From Spirosoma endbachense (GTDB lineage: Bacteria; Bacteroidota; Bacteroidia; Cytophagales; Spirosomataceae), in assembly GCF_010233585.1 (NCBI RefSeq), contig NZ_CP045997.1:9288114-9352113 (forward strand): 64,000 nucleotides of DNA, read 5' to 3'. Positions within the stretch are counted from its first letter, which is position 1, and each line of letters begins with the position of its first letter. A model generated the notes under the pieces. The model was not told the origin of the DNA and did no database searches. It saw nothing but the letters and a program-made list of their open reading frames with translations. This document shows positions 42,342-51,702 of the stretch, one piece after another. Position numbers and translations under genes: made by a program.

Positions 42342-43097
42342 ATGAAACATCTGTTTGCGTTACTTTTTGGGTTAATGATTGCTATAGGGCGGGTTGCCGC
42401 TCAGGATGTATTGATCGTTGCCGACGAAATTCCAGCTATGGAGGTGCTGGCCAGGGGAATTCAACAGCAGGAAGGACTGACGGCCAGAATTGTGACACAG
42501 AACGACATGCCCAAAACAATGGCTACTTTTCGGGCAGTTATTGTTTACATCCATAAAGACCTGGACTCCATACCCGAACGGGCATTTATTCGTTACGCCC
42601 AAAACGGTGGTAAGTTACTTTGTCTGCATCATTCCATTAGCTCGGCAAAACGAAAGAACAAAGAGTGGTTTTCGTTTCTGGGTATCGACCTGCTCAAAAC
42701 GAACGTAACGGAAGGTGGTTACAAATACGTAGGCGATGTAGACATGGCCGTAGTGAATCTGGCTCCGCAACACTTCATTACGACACACAAGATTACCTAT
42801 GCATCCACGATTGCATACACGCGGGAGGGTGAGCAAAAAGAAAAACAACTGCCGGGCTTTATGTTGCCGAAAACAGAGGGGTTTCTAAACCATCAGCTGT
42901 TGGGAAACCGAACGATTCTACTGGGGTTCAAATTCGCAGATGCTTCCGGAAAGGTATGGACACAGGATCGGTCGGCCTGGTATAAACCCGCAGGAAAAGG
43001 CTGGTTATTCTATAGTCAGCCGGGTCACGCGGTCAGTGATTTCGAAAACCCTATATACACTCAACTCATTGCAAACGCGATACTCTATAACCAGTAA
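42342..43097 (+). CDS. Exported ThuA-domain protein
   Basis: A 251-residue protein with a signal peptide (about 1-20, ending RVAAQ) and a ThuA fold, a class I glutamine-amidotransferase-like flavodoxin-type fold. Signatures are DVLIVADEIPAMEVLARG, RAVIVYIHKDL, GGKLLCLHHSISSAKRKN and KGWLFYSQPGHAVSDFENP. ThuA is linked to trehalose utilisation and, in Bacteroidota, to keto-sugar and glucoside pathways; its precise reaction is not settled. It lies between an exported and a cytosolic TIM-barrel isomerase, so the three probably belong to one pathway. Confidence 0.9.
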   Translation: MKHLFALLFGLMIAIGRVAAQDVLIVADEIPAMEVLARGIQQQEGLTARIVTQNDMPKTMATFRAVIVYIHKDLDSIPERAFIRYAQNGGKLLCLHHSISSAKRKNKEWFSFLGIDLLKTNVTEGGYKYVGDVDMAVVNLAPQHFITTHKITYASTIAYTREGEQKEKQLPGFMLPKTEGFLNHQLLGNRTILLGFKFADASGKVWTQDRSAWYKPAGKGWLFYSQPGHAVSDFENPIYTQLIANAILYNQ

Positions 43098-43139
43098 TTG
43101 GTATCGACAACTCAAAAGAAATCCTCTTAAAGGACTGTT

Positions 43140-43949
43140 ATGCCGCTTAAATTTTACGCCCCTCAATGGGGTAATACATTACCATTTACTACGTTCTGTC
43201 AGAATGTGAAAGCCGCTGGCTACGATGGGGTGGAAATGGCTTTGCCACTGGAAGCCAAGGAGAGTCAGAAAATTGTGGCTACGCTTAAAGAGTATGAGCT
43301 TGCGTTGATTGGCCAATACTGGCAATCGTTCGAGAGCGATCTGGACGAACACAGCCAGAACTACGAAAAATACCTCCGAAACCTGATTGCGGCTCAACCG
43401 GTTTTTATTAACTGCCAGACTGGTAAGGATTTCTTTACATTCGATCAGAATAAACACCTCTTTGATGTGGCTTCCCGGATTTCGGAAGATTCGGGCGTGA
43501 AAATCATCCACGAAACGCACCGGGGCAAGTCGCTGTTTGCGGCTCATATTGCGCAGGATTATTTGACCAAACTCCCCGACCTTTGCATCTGCCTAGATAT
43601 TTCCCACTGGTGCAACGTCCATGAATCGATGCTCGAAAATCAGACCGAAGCCGTGGCGCTGGCTATTTCCCGCGCCGACCATATTCACAGCCGGGTTGGG
43701 CATCCCGAAGGTCCTCAGGTCAATGATCCCCGCGCACCGGAATGGGAAGTTACGCTCAACACCCACTTGGGCTGGTGGGATAAAATCGTTGAAAAGCACC
43801 GGACAAACGGCACTCAGCTAACCATTACCACCGAATTCGGGCCGGCCACCTACATGCCCGTAATGCCGTACACCCAGTTGCCCCTTGGCAATCAATGGGA
43901 GATCAACGTATTCATGATGAACCTGTTAAAGAATCGATATGCCGAATAG
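43140..43949 (+). CDS. Cytosolic sugar isomerase/epimerase-like TIM-barrel protein
   Basis: A 269-residue AP-endonuclease-2/xylose-isomerase-like TIM barrel without signal peptide. Metal-site signatures are GYDGVEMALPL, FINCQTGKDFF, IIHETHRGKSLFA, LCICLDISHWCNVHES, ADHIHSRVGHPEG and TITTEFGP. It is the cytosolic counterpart of the exported relatives at 18243 and 41469. It follows ThuA by 42 bp. The alpha-galactosidase start I favour (44035) leaves an 85-bp gap after it; an upstream in-frame ATG at 43939 would overlap its end. Isomerisation of an imported sugar, possibly the keto product of the exported enzymes, is inferred. Confidence 0.9.
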   Translation: MPLKFYAPQWGNTLPFTTFCQNVKAAGYDGVEMALPLEAKESQKIVATLKEYELALIGQYWQSFESDLDEHSQNYEKYLRNLIAAQPVFINCQTGKDFFTFDQNKHLFDVASRISEDSGVKIIHETHRGKSLFAAHIAQDYLTKLPDLCICLDISHWCNVHESMLENQTEAVALAISRADHIHSRVGHPEGPQVNDPRAPEWEVTLNTHLGWWDKIVEKHRTNGTQLTITTEFGPATYMPVMPYTQLPLGNQWEINVFMMNLLKNRYAE

Positions 43950-44034
43950 GCTACGTTTTTTGACAGGATTTAAGGTAAATCTGTTAACGCTGCCAAAAAT
44001 CCTGGCAAGTCAAACAACGAGCGACCCCCATTTT

Positions 44035-46128
44035 ATGAAGCACATCTTAGTTTTAATCGCTTTCCCTTTTTGTCTATATCTCTCAGATCGGGTAAATGCA
44101 CAATCGTTACAAAGCTGCCGGGCCAGTTTGAGCAATGATACCTTAGTACTTGAAAACGACCTGATTGCCCGGCGATTTCGCTGGAACAATGGCCAGTTGA
44201 TTACCCTGAATCTGACCGATAAAAAACGGAAACAAACCTGGGAATGGGTCAGCAAAGATCCAGACTGTGCCTTTCCTGGCCACTTGACCCCATCAGGCAA
44301 CGGTGAGCTGATAACAAAGCAGATTCAGCGATTGCCAAACCAGAGCGACCATCTGGAAGTTAGCGTAACCACCCGGCTCGGCACGCTGGACGTTCGGCGG
44401 GTATTCCGGATTTATCCTGGTATAGCCACGTTAAGCTGCACGTTTTATCTGCGTGGTAAAGCCTCGCCCGAATGGCAACAGGCGGCTGACCAGGCGGCTG
44501 TCGGGCTGGATTTTAAGAACATCGAGTCGCAGGCCGATCTCAACAAGCGTACCGCTACCGTTCCGGCGATGGATAAACTGGCACTGGCGGGCAATCACTG
44601 GCGAGGGCGGGCCGTCGAATTTGCCGACATGACCGACCGTAACAATACACTAGTTACCGAAGTCCCCTACAACCTGTACCGTCAGCCGGGTTTTCTGAAG
44701 GGAAATCTCTTATGGCTGACCGATGGGCTTTCCGGTTTTTCAGTATTTGTGTTGAAAGAATCGCCCGTTTCCATCATTCAACTGGCCAATCCCGGTTTCG
44801 ATTTTCTGGTTAAAAATGGCAGCGTTCAAACCGTTGGCGCTGGTATACTGCCAACAGACATATCGGAAACGGACTGGGTGCGGGGCTACGGCTACACGCT
44901 CGGCTTGAGTGGTACGTCGGAACTGGATGGGGTGCGTACGCTACGTAGCTATCAGGATGCCAACCGTCCCCGTCGGGCCGACCGCGACGACATGATCATG
45001 ATGAATACCTGGGGAGACCGCAACCGAGACTCGAAAATCAGAGAGCAGTTTATCATAACCGAATTGCAGAAAGCGGCCCAGTTGGGTATCACCCGTTTTC
45101 AGATCGACGACGGCTGGGAGCTGGGCAAGTCGATGAATTCGGCAACGCCGGGCGGTAGCAGCGAGGCCATCTGGAAAAATCCAAAGTATTGGACGCCCGA
45201 TCCGGATCGGTTTCCTAATGGCCTGAAACCCGTTATCGATGCCGCCAAAAAGCTGAATATCGAGTTGGGTTTGTGGTTCAGTCCCAGTGTCGATAGCAGT
45301 TTTAAGCACTGGGACAAAGATGCCCAGACGCTCATTGGACTTTATAAGCAATACGGCATCCGAACGTTTAAAATCGACCTCGTTCAGATTCACGATAAAA
45401 CCGCCGAAGTTAACTTCCGGAAATTCCTCGATACGGTGATGGCGGCTACTAACTACGAGGTGATTTTCAACATGGACGTCACGGCGGGCCGACGCAATGG
45501 GTATCATTTTATGAATGAATATGGCAACCTATTTCTGGAAAACCGCTATACCGACTGGACCAACTATTATCCCTACTGGACGTTGCGTAACCTCTGGAAT
45601 CTGTCGAAATACATACCATCCCAGAATCTGCAAATCGAGTTTCTGAACAAATGGCGAAATGCTGACAAGTACCCGCCCGGCGACCGCTTTGCTCCGGCCA
45701 ATTATTCGTTCGATTATTTGTTTGCCGTAACAATGATGGCGCAGCCGCTGGCCTGGTTCGAGGCAACAGGTTTACCAGCCGAAGCCTTCCAGACGGCTAA
45801 GCTGATCCAGACTTACCGAACAAACCAGACGCAAATCCATGCAGGGCACATCCTTCCAATCGGCGACGAACCCAGTGGAAAAAGCTGGACCGGCTTTCAG
45901 TCGGTTGTAAGCGATACCGAAGGTTATCTGCTGCTTTTTCGGGAAGATACAGTCAATCCTCAGGAAGAAATTCGCACCTGGCTACCGGCTGGCAAACGGG
46001 TCAGTTTCCAGCCGATGGCTGGAGCCGGAAAAGCCCTTGATGGAGTGGTATCAAAAGAAGGCAGATTTACGGTTTCATTGCCAACGGCAAACAGCTTTGG
46101 TCTGTATCGTTACAAGGTGTTGAAGTAA
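44035..46128 (+). CDS. Exported GH36-like alpha-galactosidase
   Basis: A 697-residue enzyme starting at ATG 44035, which opens a signal peptide (MKHILVLIAFPFCLYLSDRV, cleaved near NAQS). The longer frame from ATG 43939 adds 32 residues and overlaps the upstream gene, so I reject it. An N-terminal beta-sandwich (about 25-300) is followed by a TIM barrel: MMNTWGDRNRDSKI, RFQIDDGWELG, then the nucleophile D448 in TFKIDLVQIHD. A likely acid/base is D507 in ENRYTDWTNYY. The C-terminal beta domain (about 600-697) is typical of clan GH-D. It would remove alpha-galactose from periplasmic oligosaccharides. It differs strongly from the alpha-galactosidase at 47213, so it is not a recent duplicate. Confidence 0.9.
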   Translation: MKHILVLIAFPFCLYLSDRVNAQSLQSCRASLSNDTLVLENDLIARRFRWNNGQLITLNLTDKKRKQTWEWVSKDPDCAFPGHLTPSGNGELITKQIQRLPNQSDHLEVSVTTRLGTLDVRRVFRIYPGIATLSCTFYLRGKASPEWQQAADQAAVGLDFKNIESQADLNKRTATVPAMDKLALAGNHWRGRAVEFADMTDRNNTLVTEVPYNLYRQPGFLKGNLLWLTDGLSGFSVFVLKESPVSIIQLANPGFDFLVKNGSVQTVGAGILPTDISETDWVRGYGYTLGLSGTSELDGVRTLRSYQDANRPRRADRDDMIMMNTWGDRNRDSKIREQFIITELQKAAQLGITRFQIDDGWELGKSMNSATPGGSSEAIWKNPKYWTPDPDRFPNGLKPVIDAAKKLNIELGLWFSPSVDSSFKHWDKDAQTLIGLYKQYGIRTFKIDLVQIHDKTAEVNFRKFLDTVMAATNYEVIFNMDVTAGRRNGYHFMNEYGNLFLENRYTDWTNYYPYWTLRNLWNLSKYIPSQNLQIEFLNKWRNADKYPPGDRFAPANYSFDYLFAVTMMAQPLAWFEATGLPAEAFQTAKLIQTYRTNQTQIHAGHILPIGDEPSGKSWTGFQSVVSDTEGYLLLFREDTVNPQEEIRTWLPAGKRVSFQPMAGAGKALDGVVSKEGRFTVSLPTANSFGLYRYKVLK

Positions 46129-46138
46129 ATGCTGTCAC

Positions 46139-47050
46139 TTACATCCTCCGTTGAATACCTTCACTCTTTCGATACTCAGCGGGGGAAACGCCCATCTGCT
46201 TTTTGAACAGCCTCGAAAAGTAGAACGGATCATCGATGCCCAGTTGAGACGCTACTTCATTGATCCGAAAATCGCTGAAGTGAAGGAGCTGGCAAGCCCG
46301 CTGAATACGAAGGTGGTTAAAGTACTCAATGGGCGCGTAGCCGGTATCCTGCCTGAATTTTCGGGAGAAGAATGAGGTAGACAGGTTAACCGATTGGGCA
46401 ATATTGTCCAGTGTAACGGAGGAAGAGAGGTTATTCTGCATGTATAGAATTGCCCTGTTTGTTGGGGTAATGGTTCCACTAGAAACGATTTCCTTCTGAA
46501 AGTTTTCCGGAAGAATAAACGAAGACAGAAAATACGGGATGGTCAGGTTCGCAAACAGCAGATTCGAGGTGCTATACCCTTTCAGAAACGTATCGAACAT
46601 CTGGTCGAACAGGGCGATACGGTCATCTGAATAAGGCACCCGGACGGTATGAGGGCTATTGCTGCGTTCTTCCATAATTGCGCGTACTACGTCGTGACAT
46701 TGCGTACCACTAAAGTGAAACCAGTAGATTGTCCAGGGGTTTTCGGTATCAGCGCCATAGGAATGCGGTGTTTCGGGAGTAATGGCAAAAACTTCTCCCG
46801 CCTGAATGATGATCCGGTCTTTCGCCAGCTGAAGCCAACCCTGTCCATCAGTGCAATAAAGGAAAATCACCTGCGATATGCCAACCGGGCGTTGATAGTA
46901 ATGATAAAGAGCCTTCGGGTAAAAACCCATCCGGGTAATATACAAACTGCTAATCAGAGCCATCGACGAACATTTGTCGACGGTCTCTTTGGGAACCTCA
47001 ATGATTCGCTCCCCGGCAAATCCTCGGCTTTTACGGGTTAGTGGGCTCAT
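46139..47050 (-). CDS. AraC-family transcriptional regulator
   Basis: A 303-residue regulator. The N-terminal cupin-like arm (about 40-160) includes VIFLYCTDGQGWLQLAKDRI and FAITPETPHSYGADTENPWT, the usual sugar pocket. The C-terminal pair of helix-turn-helix motifs (about 200-295) contains VTLDNIAQSVNLSTSFFSRK, FNHLRIQRACQLL and INEVASQLGIDDPFYFSRLF. It is divergent from the alpha-galactosidase at 47213 and convergent with the one at 46128 (10-bp gap, with no room for a terminator). It probably activates the 47213 operon in response to a galactoside or monosaccharide. The 162-bp divergent region at 47051-47212 would hold its sites. Confidence 0.94.
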   Translation of the reverse strand: MSPLTRKSRGFAGERIIEVPKETVDKCSSMALISSLYITRMGFYPKALYHYYQRPVGISQVIFLYCTDGQGWLQLAKDRIIIQAGEVFAITPETPHSYGADTENPWTIYWFHFSGTQCHDVVRAIMEERSNSPHTVRVPYSDDRIALFDQMFDTFLKGYSTSNLLFANLTIPYFLSSFILPENFQKEIVSSGTITPTNRAILYMQNNLSSSVTLDNIAQSVNLSTSFFSRKFRQDTGYAPIEYFNHLRIQRACQLLHFSDFRINEVASQLGIDDPFYFSRLFKKQMGVSPAEYRKSEGIQRRM

Positions 47051-47143
47051 CTGATTGTGCTTAATCGATAAAACGCTATAAAGATAGAATAATCCATGTT
47101 TAGGCTAAAATACTTCATCTGCGTCTTCTTGGAAAAACTGAAT

Positions 47144-47176
47144 TTTGTTAGCGTTAAATGCAATTAGATACCTCGG
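47144..47176 (+). promoter_or_regulatory. Possible promoter of the alpha-galactosidase/MFS operon
   Basis: TTTG (47144-47147) and TACCTCGG (47169-47176) are 21 bp apart. The -7 box has two mismatches to TAnnTTTG, as might be expected for an AraC-activated promoter. Low certainty; I found no convincing repeat that would mark the AraC sites. Confidence 0.3.
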
Positions 47177-47212
47177 GTTTATACATCACTTCTTGGCATT
47201 GAACGTCTTTTT

Positions 47213-49360
47213 ATGAAGAGATCCCTGTACTACACTTTACTGAATTGTCTGATGACGGGCGTTATACTCGCGGTTTCGGTGGCCGCCACTGTCGTGCAGG
47301 CGCAGGCCATAAATTTTGCCAGATGGACGAATTCGGAACTTGTATTGAACAACGGAATCGTCCAGCGAACCATCAACCTACCGTCATCAGGCGGTCATTT
47401 TCTGACTACCGAGTACAAACCCGTTGCGGGTGATTTTAAGTATTTCCAGAAAACGAATCCGGACTTTCAATTTGAAATAAACGATAACGTGTATAGTGGT
47501 TCCAGCGACTGGAAACTGGTGACGGTTCAGAAAATTACCGATACCAAACAAGGTAATGGTGCTGCTGTGACCCTGCAAAGCAAAGACGGAAAAGTCGAAC
47601 TCACCCTGAATTTTTTACTGTATCCCAACCTGCCCGTTATCCGCAAAAGCTTAACGCTAAAAAACCTAACCAACGAGCCGGTTCGGCTGGAATCAGTCGA
47701 TGTAGAAAAGTTTGTCGTAACGAATTACAACGCCACTACGTTTAGCTGGATTTTCCATGATTACGGCAGAAGGCGGTCGATTGGTCCTTATGATGGCAAC
47801 TTTCAGGATGCCTTACTGACCGTTCACAATAGTGATTGGCTGCAGGGAATTGTAATTGGGAACGAGGCCGCCGGAGTTGTTAAACATACATCGATTTTCT
47901 GGGATGAACCTACCATTCTGTGCGGCCTGACGCACAAGAATGGTAGGTTCCCTTTCCGCAAATACATCGCGAAAGACGAGTCGTTTACGACCCCGCAGGT
48001 ATTTACGATGGTGTACAACAACCACAAAGACCCGGATGAAATACTGAACACCGCAGTCCCTGAATTTGTGCGGAAACATATGGGCATACGCCTTTCCGAA
48101 TTGGAGAAAAAGCCCACATTTGTCTATAATACCTGGGTACCTTTTCGCAAAAATATTAATGAGAAGCTGGTCATGGAACTGGCAAAAGCTGCTGCTGATG
48201 CCGGTATGAAAGAATTTATCATTGACGATGGCTGGGCGGACAATTATGGTGACTGGATTATCGATACCAAAAAATTCCCCAATGGTCTGAAACCTGTTTT
48301 CGACTATATCAAGGCGTTGGGAATGAAGCCTGGCATGTGGGTTAGCGTGGGCAGTGCCTCACCAGACAGCAAAGTCTACAAAGCACACCCGGATTGGTTC
48401 GTTCTTGACGAAAATCAGCAACCGGCCAATCTCCATGAGGATGACCTGAACATGCGCACGGCCTGCTTCGGCACTGAATGGCGCGGCTACATCAAAGACA
48501 TATTGCTAAAGCTAGCGCTCGATTATGGCCTTGAATACTTAAAGCTAGATTTCACGGTGGTCACCAGCACATACCGGTTTGGGAACAAGGTAACGGGTTG
48601 TTATGCTACCCATCATAGGGGGCATAAAGACCATAATGAGTCGTTATCCACTAACTATGAGGAGGTCTGGAAACTGTTTGATGAGCTGCATGCGGCCAAA
48701 CCCAATCTGTTTATCGATTGTACGTTCGAGACGATGGGTGGGTTGCAACTAGTTGATTACGCCATGCTGAAACATGCTGAGGGAGACTGGCTGTCGAATT
48801 TCTACGGACCACCAGACGCCAATGTCGATCTGCGCGTCAGGAACATGGCCTGGTGGCGCTCTCCCGCAATACCCGCCACGGCACTGGTCATCGGCAATCC
48901 CGAAATGCAGGATGCCGGTTGGGAAATGCACATCAAATCATTAGCCGGGGCTTTACCCATCATGCTGGGCGATCCCCGAAAATTAGCCGCTCCTGACCTG
49001 AAAAAATACCGGGCCTATGCTGATTGGCTACAGTCAATGGAAAACAAACATCAAATAATGACCTACCGTCAGGACCTTGCCGGATTCGGGGAGCCAATGG
49101 AAGGCATGTGGGATGGTTTCCAGCGCATCAACACTGAAACGAAGAAGGGCGGCATTATCGGAGTTTTTAAACACGGCGCCATCGAAACAAAGCGGATGAT
49201 CACTATTCAACATCTCGATCCGGTAAAGCAGTACCAGGTCAAATCAATAGATGGGAAAGTAGTGATCGCTCTGACTGGACAGGCCCTGCAAACGTCGGGC
49301 TTTCCCGTGACCCTGACGGGTATGTATGACGGAGAGCTTTTTGAGATTAGTTCGAATTGA
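47213..49360 (+). CDS. Exported GH36-like alpha-galactosidase (second)
   Basis: A 715-residue enzyme with a signal peptide (about 1-31, ending VVQAQ). A beta-sandwich (about 35-290) precedes the TIM barrel: KPTFVYNTWVPFRKNINEKL, EFIIDDGWADNYGDWIIDTK, PGMWVSVGSASPDSKVYKAH. The nucleophile is D446 in LEYLKLDFTVV and the acid/base D525 in HAEGDWLSNFYG. A C-terminal beta domain ends the protein. It is more like a classical Bacteroidota alpha-galactosidase (GH36, melibiase type) than the one at 44035. It starts the operon divergent from AraC, with a PhyH gene 22 bp after it. Confidence 0.92.
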   Translation: MKRSLYYTLLNCLMTGVILAVSVAATVVQAQAINFARWTNSELVLNNGIVQRTINLPSSGGHFLTTEYKPVAGDFKYFQKTNPDFQFEINDNVYSGSSDWKLVTVQKITDTKQGNGAAVTLQSKDGKVELTLNFLLYPNLPVIRKSLTLKNLTNEPVRLESVDVEKFVVTNYNATTFSWIFHDYGRRRSIGPYDGNFQDALLTVHNSDWLQGIVIGNEAAGVVKHTSIFWDEPTILCGLTHKNGRFPFRKYIAKDESFTTPQVFTMVYNNHKDPDEILNTAVPEFVRKHMGIRLSELEKKPTFVYNTWVPFRKNINEKLVMELAKAAADAGMKEFIIDDGWADNYGDWIIDTKKFPNGLKPVFDYIKALGMKPGMWVSVGSASPDSKVYKAHPDWFVLDENQQPANLHEDDLNMRTACFGTEWRGYIKDILLKLALDYGLEYLKLDFTVVTSTYRFGNKVTGCYATHHRGHKDHNESLSTNYEEVWKLFDELHAAKPNLFIDCTFETMGGLQLVDYAMLKHAEGDWLSNFYGPPDANVDLRVRNMAWWRSPAIPATALVIGNPEMQDAGWEMHIKSLAGALPIMLGDPRKLAAPDLKKYRAYADWLQSMENKHQIMTYRQDLAGFGEPMEGMWDGFQRINTETKKGGIIGVFKHGAIETKRMITIQHLDPVKQYQVKSIDGKVVIALTGQALQTSGFPVTLTGMYDGELFEISSN

Positions 49361-49382
49361 TATACTTATACTGTTAATCAAC

Positions 49383-50234
49383 ATGACAAACGAATCGTTA
49401 ACATCCCATCAAATTCAGCAGTATAATCAGGATGGTTACCTGATTGTCAGAGGCTTTCTAAATGCCGACGAAGTTGAAAAACTCTACCACGTAGCTATTG
49501 AAGATAGTGCCATCAGTAAACATGCTATCAATATCAATGATAGCTCGGGCAAACGAAGTAAGTTGTCGCTCTGGTATAAACCCGGCGTTGATGTGTATGG
49601 CCTGCTCACCCGAAGCCATCAACTCGTAGAATCGGTGGACAAATTGCTCGATAGAAAAGCCGATGGCAGCGAAGACGCAGTTTGTCATTTTCACTCCAAA
49701 CTAATGCAGAAAGAGCCACGGGTAGGAGGGGCCTGGGAGTGGCATCAGGATTACGGTTACTGGTATAAAAACGAATTTCTGTTGCCCGATCAGATGATGT
49801 CGGTCATGGTCGCCATTACGGATGCCAATCAGGAAAATGGCTGTTTGCAGGTGATCAAAGGTTCGCACAAAATGGGTCGCGTCGAACACGGGTTTGCGGG
49901 CGAACAAGTGGGCGCTTCGCAACGTTATGTCGATCTGGCGTTGAAAACGATGGACCGCGTATTTGTGGAGCTAAAAGCAGGTGATGTCCTGTTTTTTCAC
50001 AGCAACATTCTTCACCGGTCAGAGGCTAATTTATCCGATAAGCCACGCTGGTCGATGATTTCGTGCTACAACCGTCAATCGAATCTTGGCTACAACGAAT
50101 CGTCGTCTTCGTCAGCGAGTATCACACCCATCGAGGTGGTCCCGAATGATGCGCTGTTAACCTGGGATGCGGCTGGGCTGCTTGAAGAGGGTGCTGGCTT
50201 TTTGAGCAAAGAAGCCGACGTATCGCTGAAGTAG
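49383..50234 (+). CDS. Phytanoyl-CoA dioxygenase (PhyH) family oxygenase
   Basis: A 283-residue Fe(II)/2-oxoglutarate-dependent oxygenase. The ATG at 49383 begins MTNESLTSHQIQQYNQDGYL, the normal PhyH start; the in-frame ATG at 49326 overlaps the upstream gene and is less likely. The facial triad is intact: H121 and D123 in WEWHQDYGYW, and H211 in NILHRSEANLSDKPRW, whose arginine would bind 2-oxoglutarate. No signal peptide, so cytosolic. PhyH-family proteins in sugar loci are of uncertain function. Between an alpha-galactosidase and an MFS sugar porter, the substrate could be a sugar derivative or an aglycone released from a galactoside. Confidence 0.9.
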   Translation: MTNESLTSHQIQQYNQDGYLIVRGFLNADEVEKLYHVAIEDSAISKHAININDSSGKRSKLSLWYKPGVDVYGLLTRSHQLVESVDKLLDRKADGSEDAVCHFHSKLMQKEPRVGGAWEWHQDYGYWYKNEFLLPDQMMSVMVAITDANQENGCLQVIKGSHKMGRVEHGFAGEQVGASQRYVDLALKTMDRVFVELKAGDVLFFHSNILHRSEANLSDKPRWSMISCYNRQSNLGYNESSSSSASITPIEVVPNDALLTWDAAGLLEEGAGFLSKEADVSLK

Positions 50235-50286
50235 CTGTTGGTCATTTCAGAGTAGCTTACCTTCCTAAATCTTTACCGATCAGATC

Positions 50287-51693
50287 ATGGCAGTTATTAT
50301 TCAGGCACTACCAGAAGTCAGCGGGGTCGACGTAGCGGTCAATCGCAGTTACGTCTATCTCATCAGTGCGATTGCTGCTTTAGGGGGCGTGTTGTTCGGT
50401 TTTGATCTGGTGATCATCTCCGGTACCGTCCCTTTTTTTACGAAACACTTTCAACTGAATGAGTTTCAGACGGGTTGGGCCGTGGGCTGTATTAATCTGG
50501 GTGCGGCCATTGGCGCATTGATTGGTGGCAAACTGAGCGATGCGCTGGGCCGGAAGAAGCTCCTGATGGGCTGCGCTGTATTGTTTGCCCTGACTGGTGC
50601 GGGCACGGGCTGGGCTGGAAGCTTTCCCCTGTTCGTAACATTCCGGATGCTGAGCGGAGTAGCCGTGGGTGCTGCGGCTTTGGTCTGCCCGATGTACGTA
50701 GCCGAGATTTCGCCCGCGCCTATGCGGGGACGTATGGTGTCGTTCTATCAGCTTTCGATTGTGATTGGCATCCTACTTGCTTACCTCTCCAATTACCTGC
50801 TGCTGAATACCGGTGTAAATAACTGGCGATGGATGTTCTCGTCGCAGTCGGTACCGTCGATTCTGTTTTTCCTGGGTTTGTTTTTTGTGGCTGAAAGTCC
50901 GCGATGGCTCATTCGGAAACAGCGTACCGACGAAGCCGAGGCTGTTTTAACACGGATTGGTGGTCGTATGTATGCAGCGATTGAAGCCAGTCAAATCAAA
51001 GGTAGTTTCTCGCAGGAAACCGGAAACGCCCCGGCGGACGGATCAGCCAACCGCCAATCGCTCCGTGATCTGTTTCGGAAAGACTTGTGGCCGATCGTCT
51101 CCATTGGCATTGTAGTAGCCGTTTTTTCGCAGGCAGTTGGTCAAAACTCTCTGTTTTCCTACGCGCCGGATTTATTTCGACAGGCGGGTATGGCGCAGGA
51201 TTCGGCTTTTTTACAGTCAATCATTATTGGTGTTATCAACTTCATTTTTACCTTCATCGCCATCGGTACCATCGATAAAATCGGCAGAAAGAAACTACTG
51301 CAATACGGTTCGATTTTACTTTGTATAGATGCCCTGGCATTATCGGCAGCTTTTTACTGGCAATTGCCTGGTACTTGGGTACTTATTTTCCTGCTAGCCT
51401 TCATTGCCATTTATTCGGCAACGCTGGGCCCTGTTACCTGGGTTTCTCTCTCGGAAATCTTTCCGAACCGTATCCGGGGTTATGCGATGGCCCTGGCAAC
51501 TCTGTCTCTGTGGATCGCCAATTTCTTCACAACGGCCTCCTTCCCGATCTTGAAGCAATACTGGGGATTGCCGTTAACTTTTGGTTTTCACGCAGTTTTA
51601 TGTTTCGTTTACTTTCTGTTTATTCAGGTACGAATGCCGGAAACGAAAGGGAAATCACTGGAAGAAATTGAAAAGCAGCTAACCCAACATTAA
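50287..51693 (+). CDS. MFS sugar porter family transporter
   Basis: A 468-residue inner-membrane protein with 12 predicted helices and a central cytoplasmic loop. Sugar-porter signatures are GGVLFGFDLVIISGTVPFF, GGKLSDALGRKKLLMG, MYVAEISPAPMRGRMVSF, FVAESPRWLIRKQR, GTIDKIGRKKLLQYGS and RMPETKGKSLEEIEKQL. By family, it is a sugar:H+ symporter for a monosaccharide such as galactose, xylose or glucose. It lies in the operon of the second alpha-galactosidase, which suggests galactose import. The ECF sigma gene starts 9 bp later. Confidence 0.95.
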   Translation: MAVIIQALPEVSGVDVAVNRSYVYLISAIAALGGVLFGFDLVIISGTVPFFTKHFQLNEFQTGWAVGCINLGAAIGALIGGKLSDALGRKKLLMGCAVLFALTGAGTGWAGSFPLFVTFRMLSGVAVGAAALVCPMYVAEISPAPMRGRMVSFYQLSIVIGILLAYLSNYLLLNTGVNNWRWMFSSQSVPSILFFLGLFFVAESPRWLIRKQRTDEAEAVLTRIGGRMYAAIEASQIKGSFSQETGNAPADGSANRQSLRDLFRKDLWPIVSIGIVVAVFSQAVGQNSLFSYAPDLFRQAGMAQDSAFLQSIIIGVINFIFTFIAIGTIDKIGRKKLLQYGSILLCIDALALSAAFYWQLPGTWVLIFLLAFIAIYSATLGPVTWVSLSEIFPNRIRGYAMALATLSLWIANFFTTASFPILKQYWGLPLTFGFHAVLCFVYFLFIQVRMPETKGKSLEEIEKQLTQH

Positions 51694-51702
51694 TCAGCGA
51701 AT

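Noticed and set aside
43939..44034. Upstream ATG for the first alpha-galactosidase
   Set aside because: It overlaps the preceding gene and would bury the signal peptide that starts at 44035.
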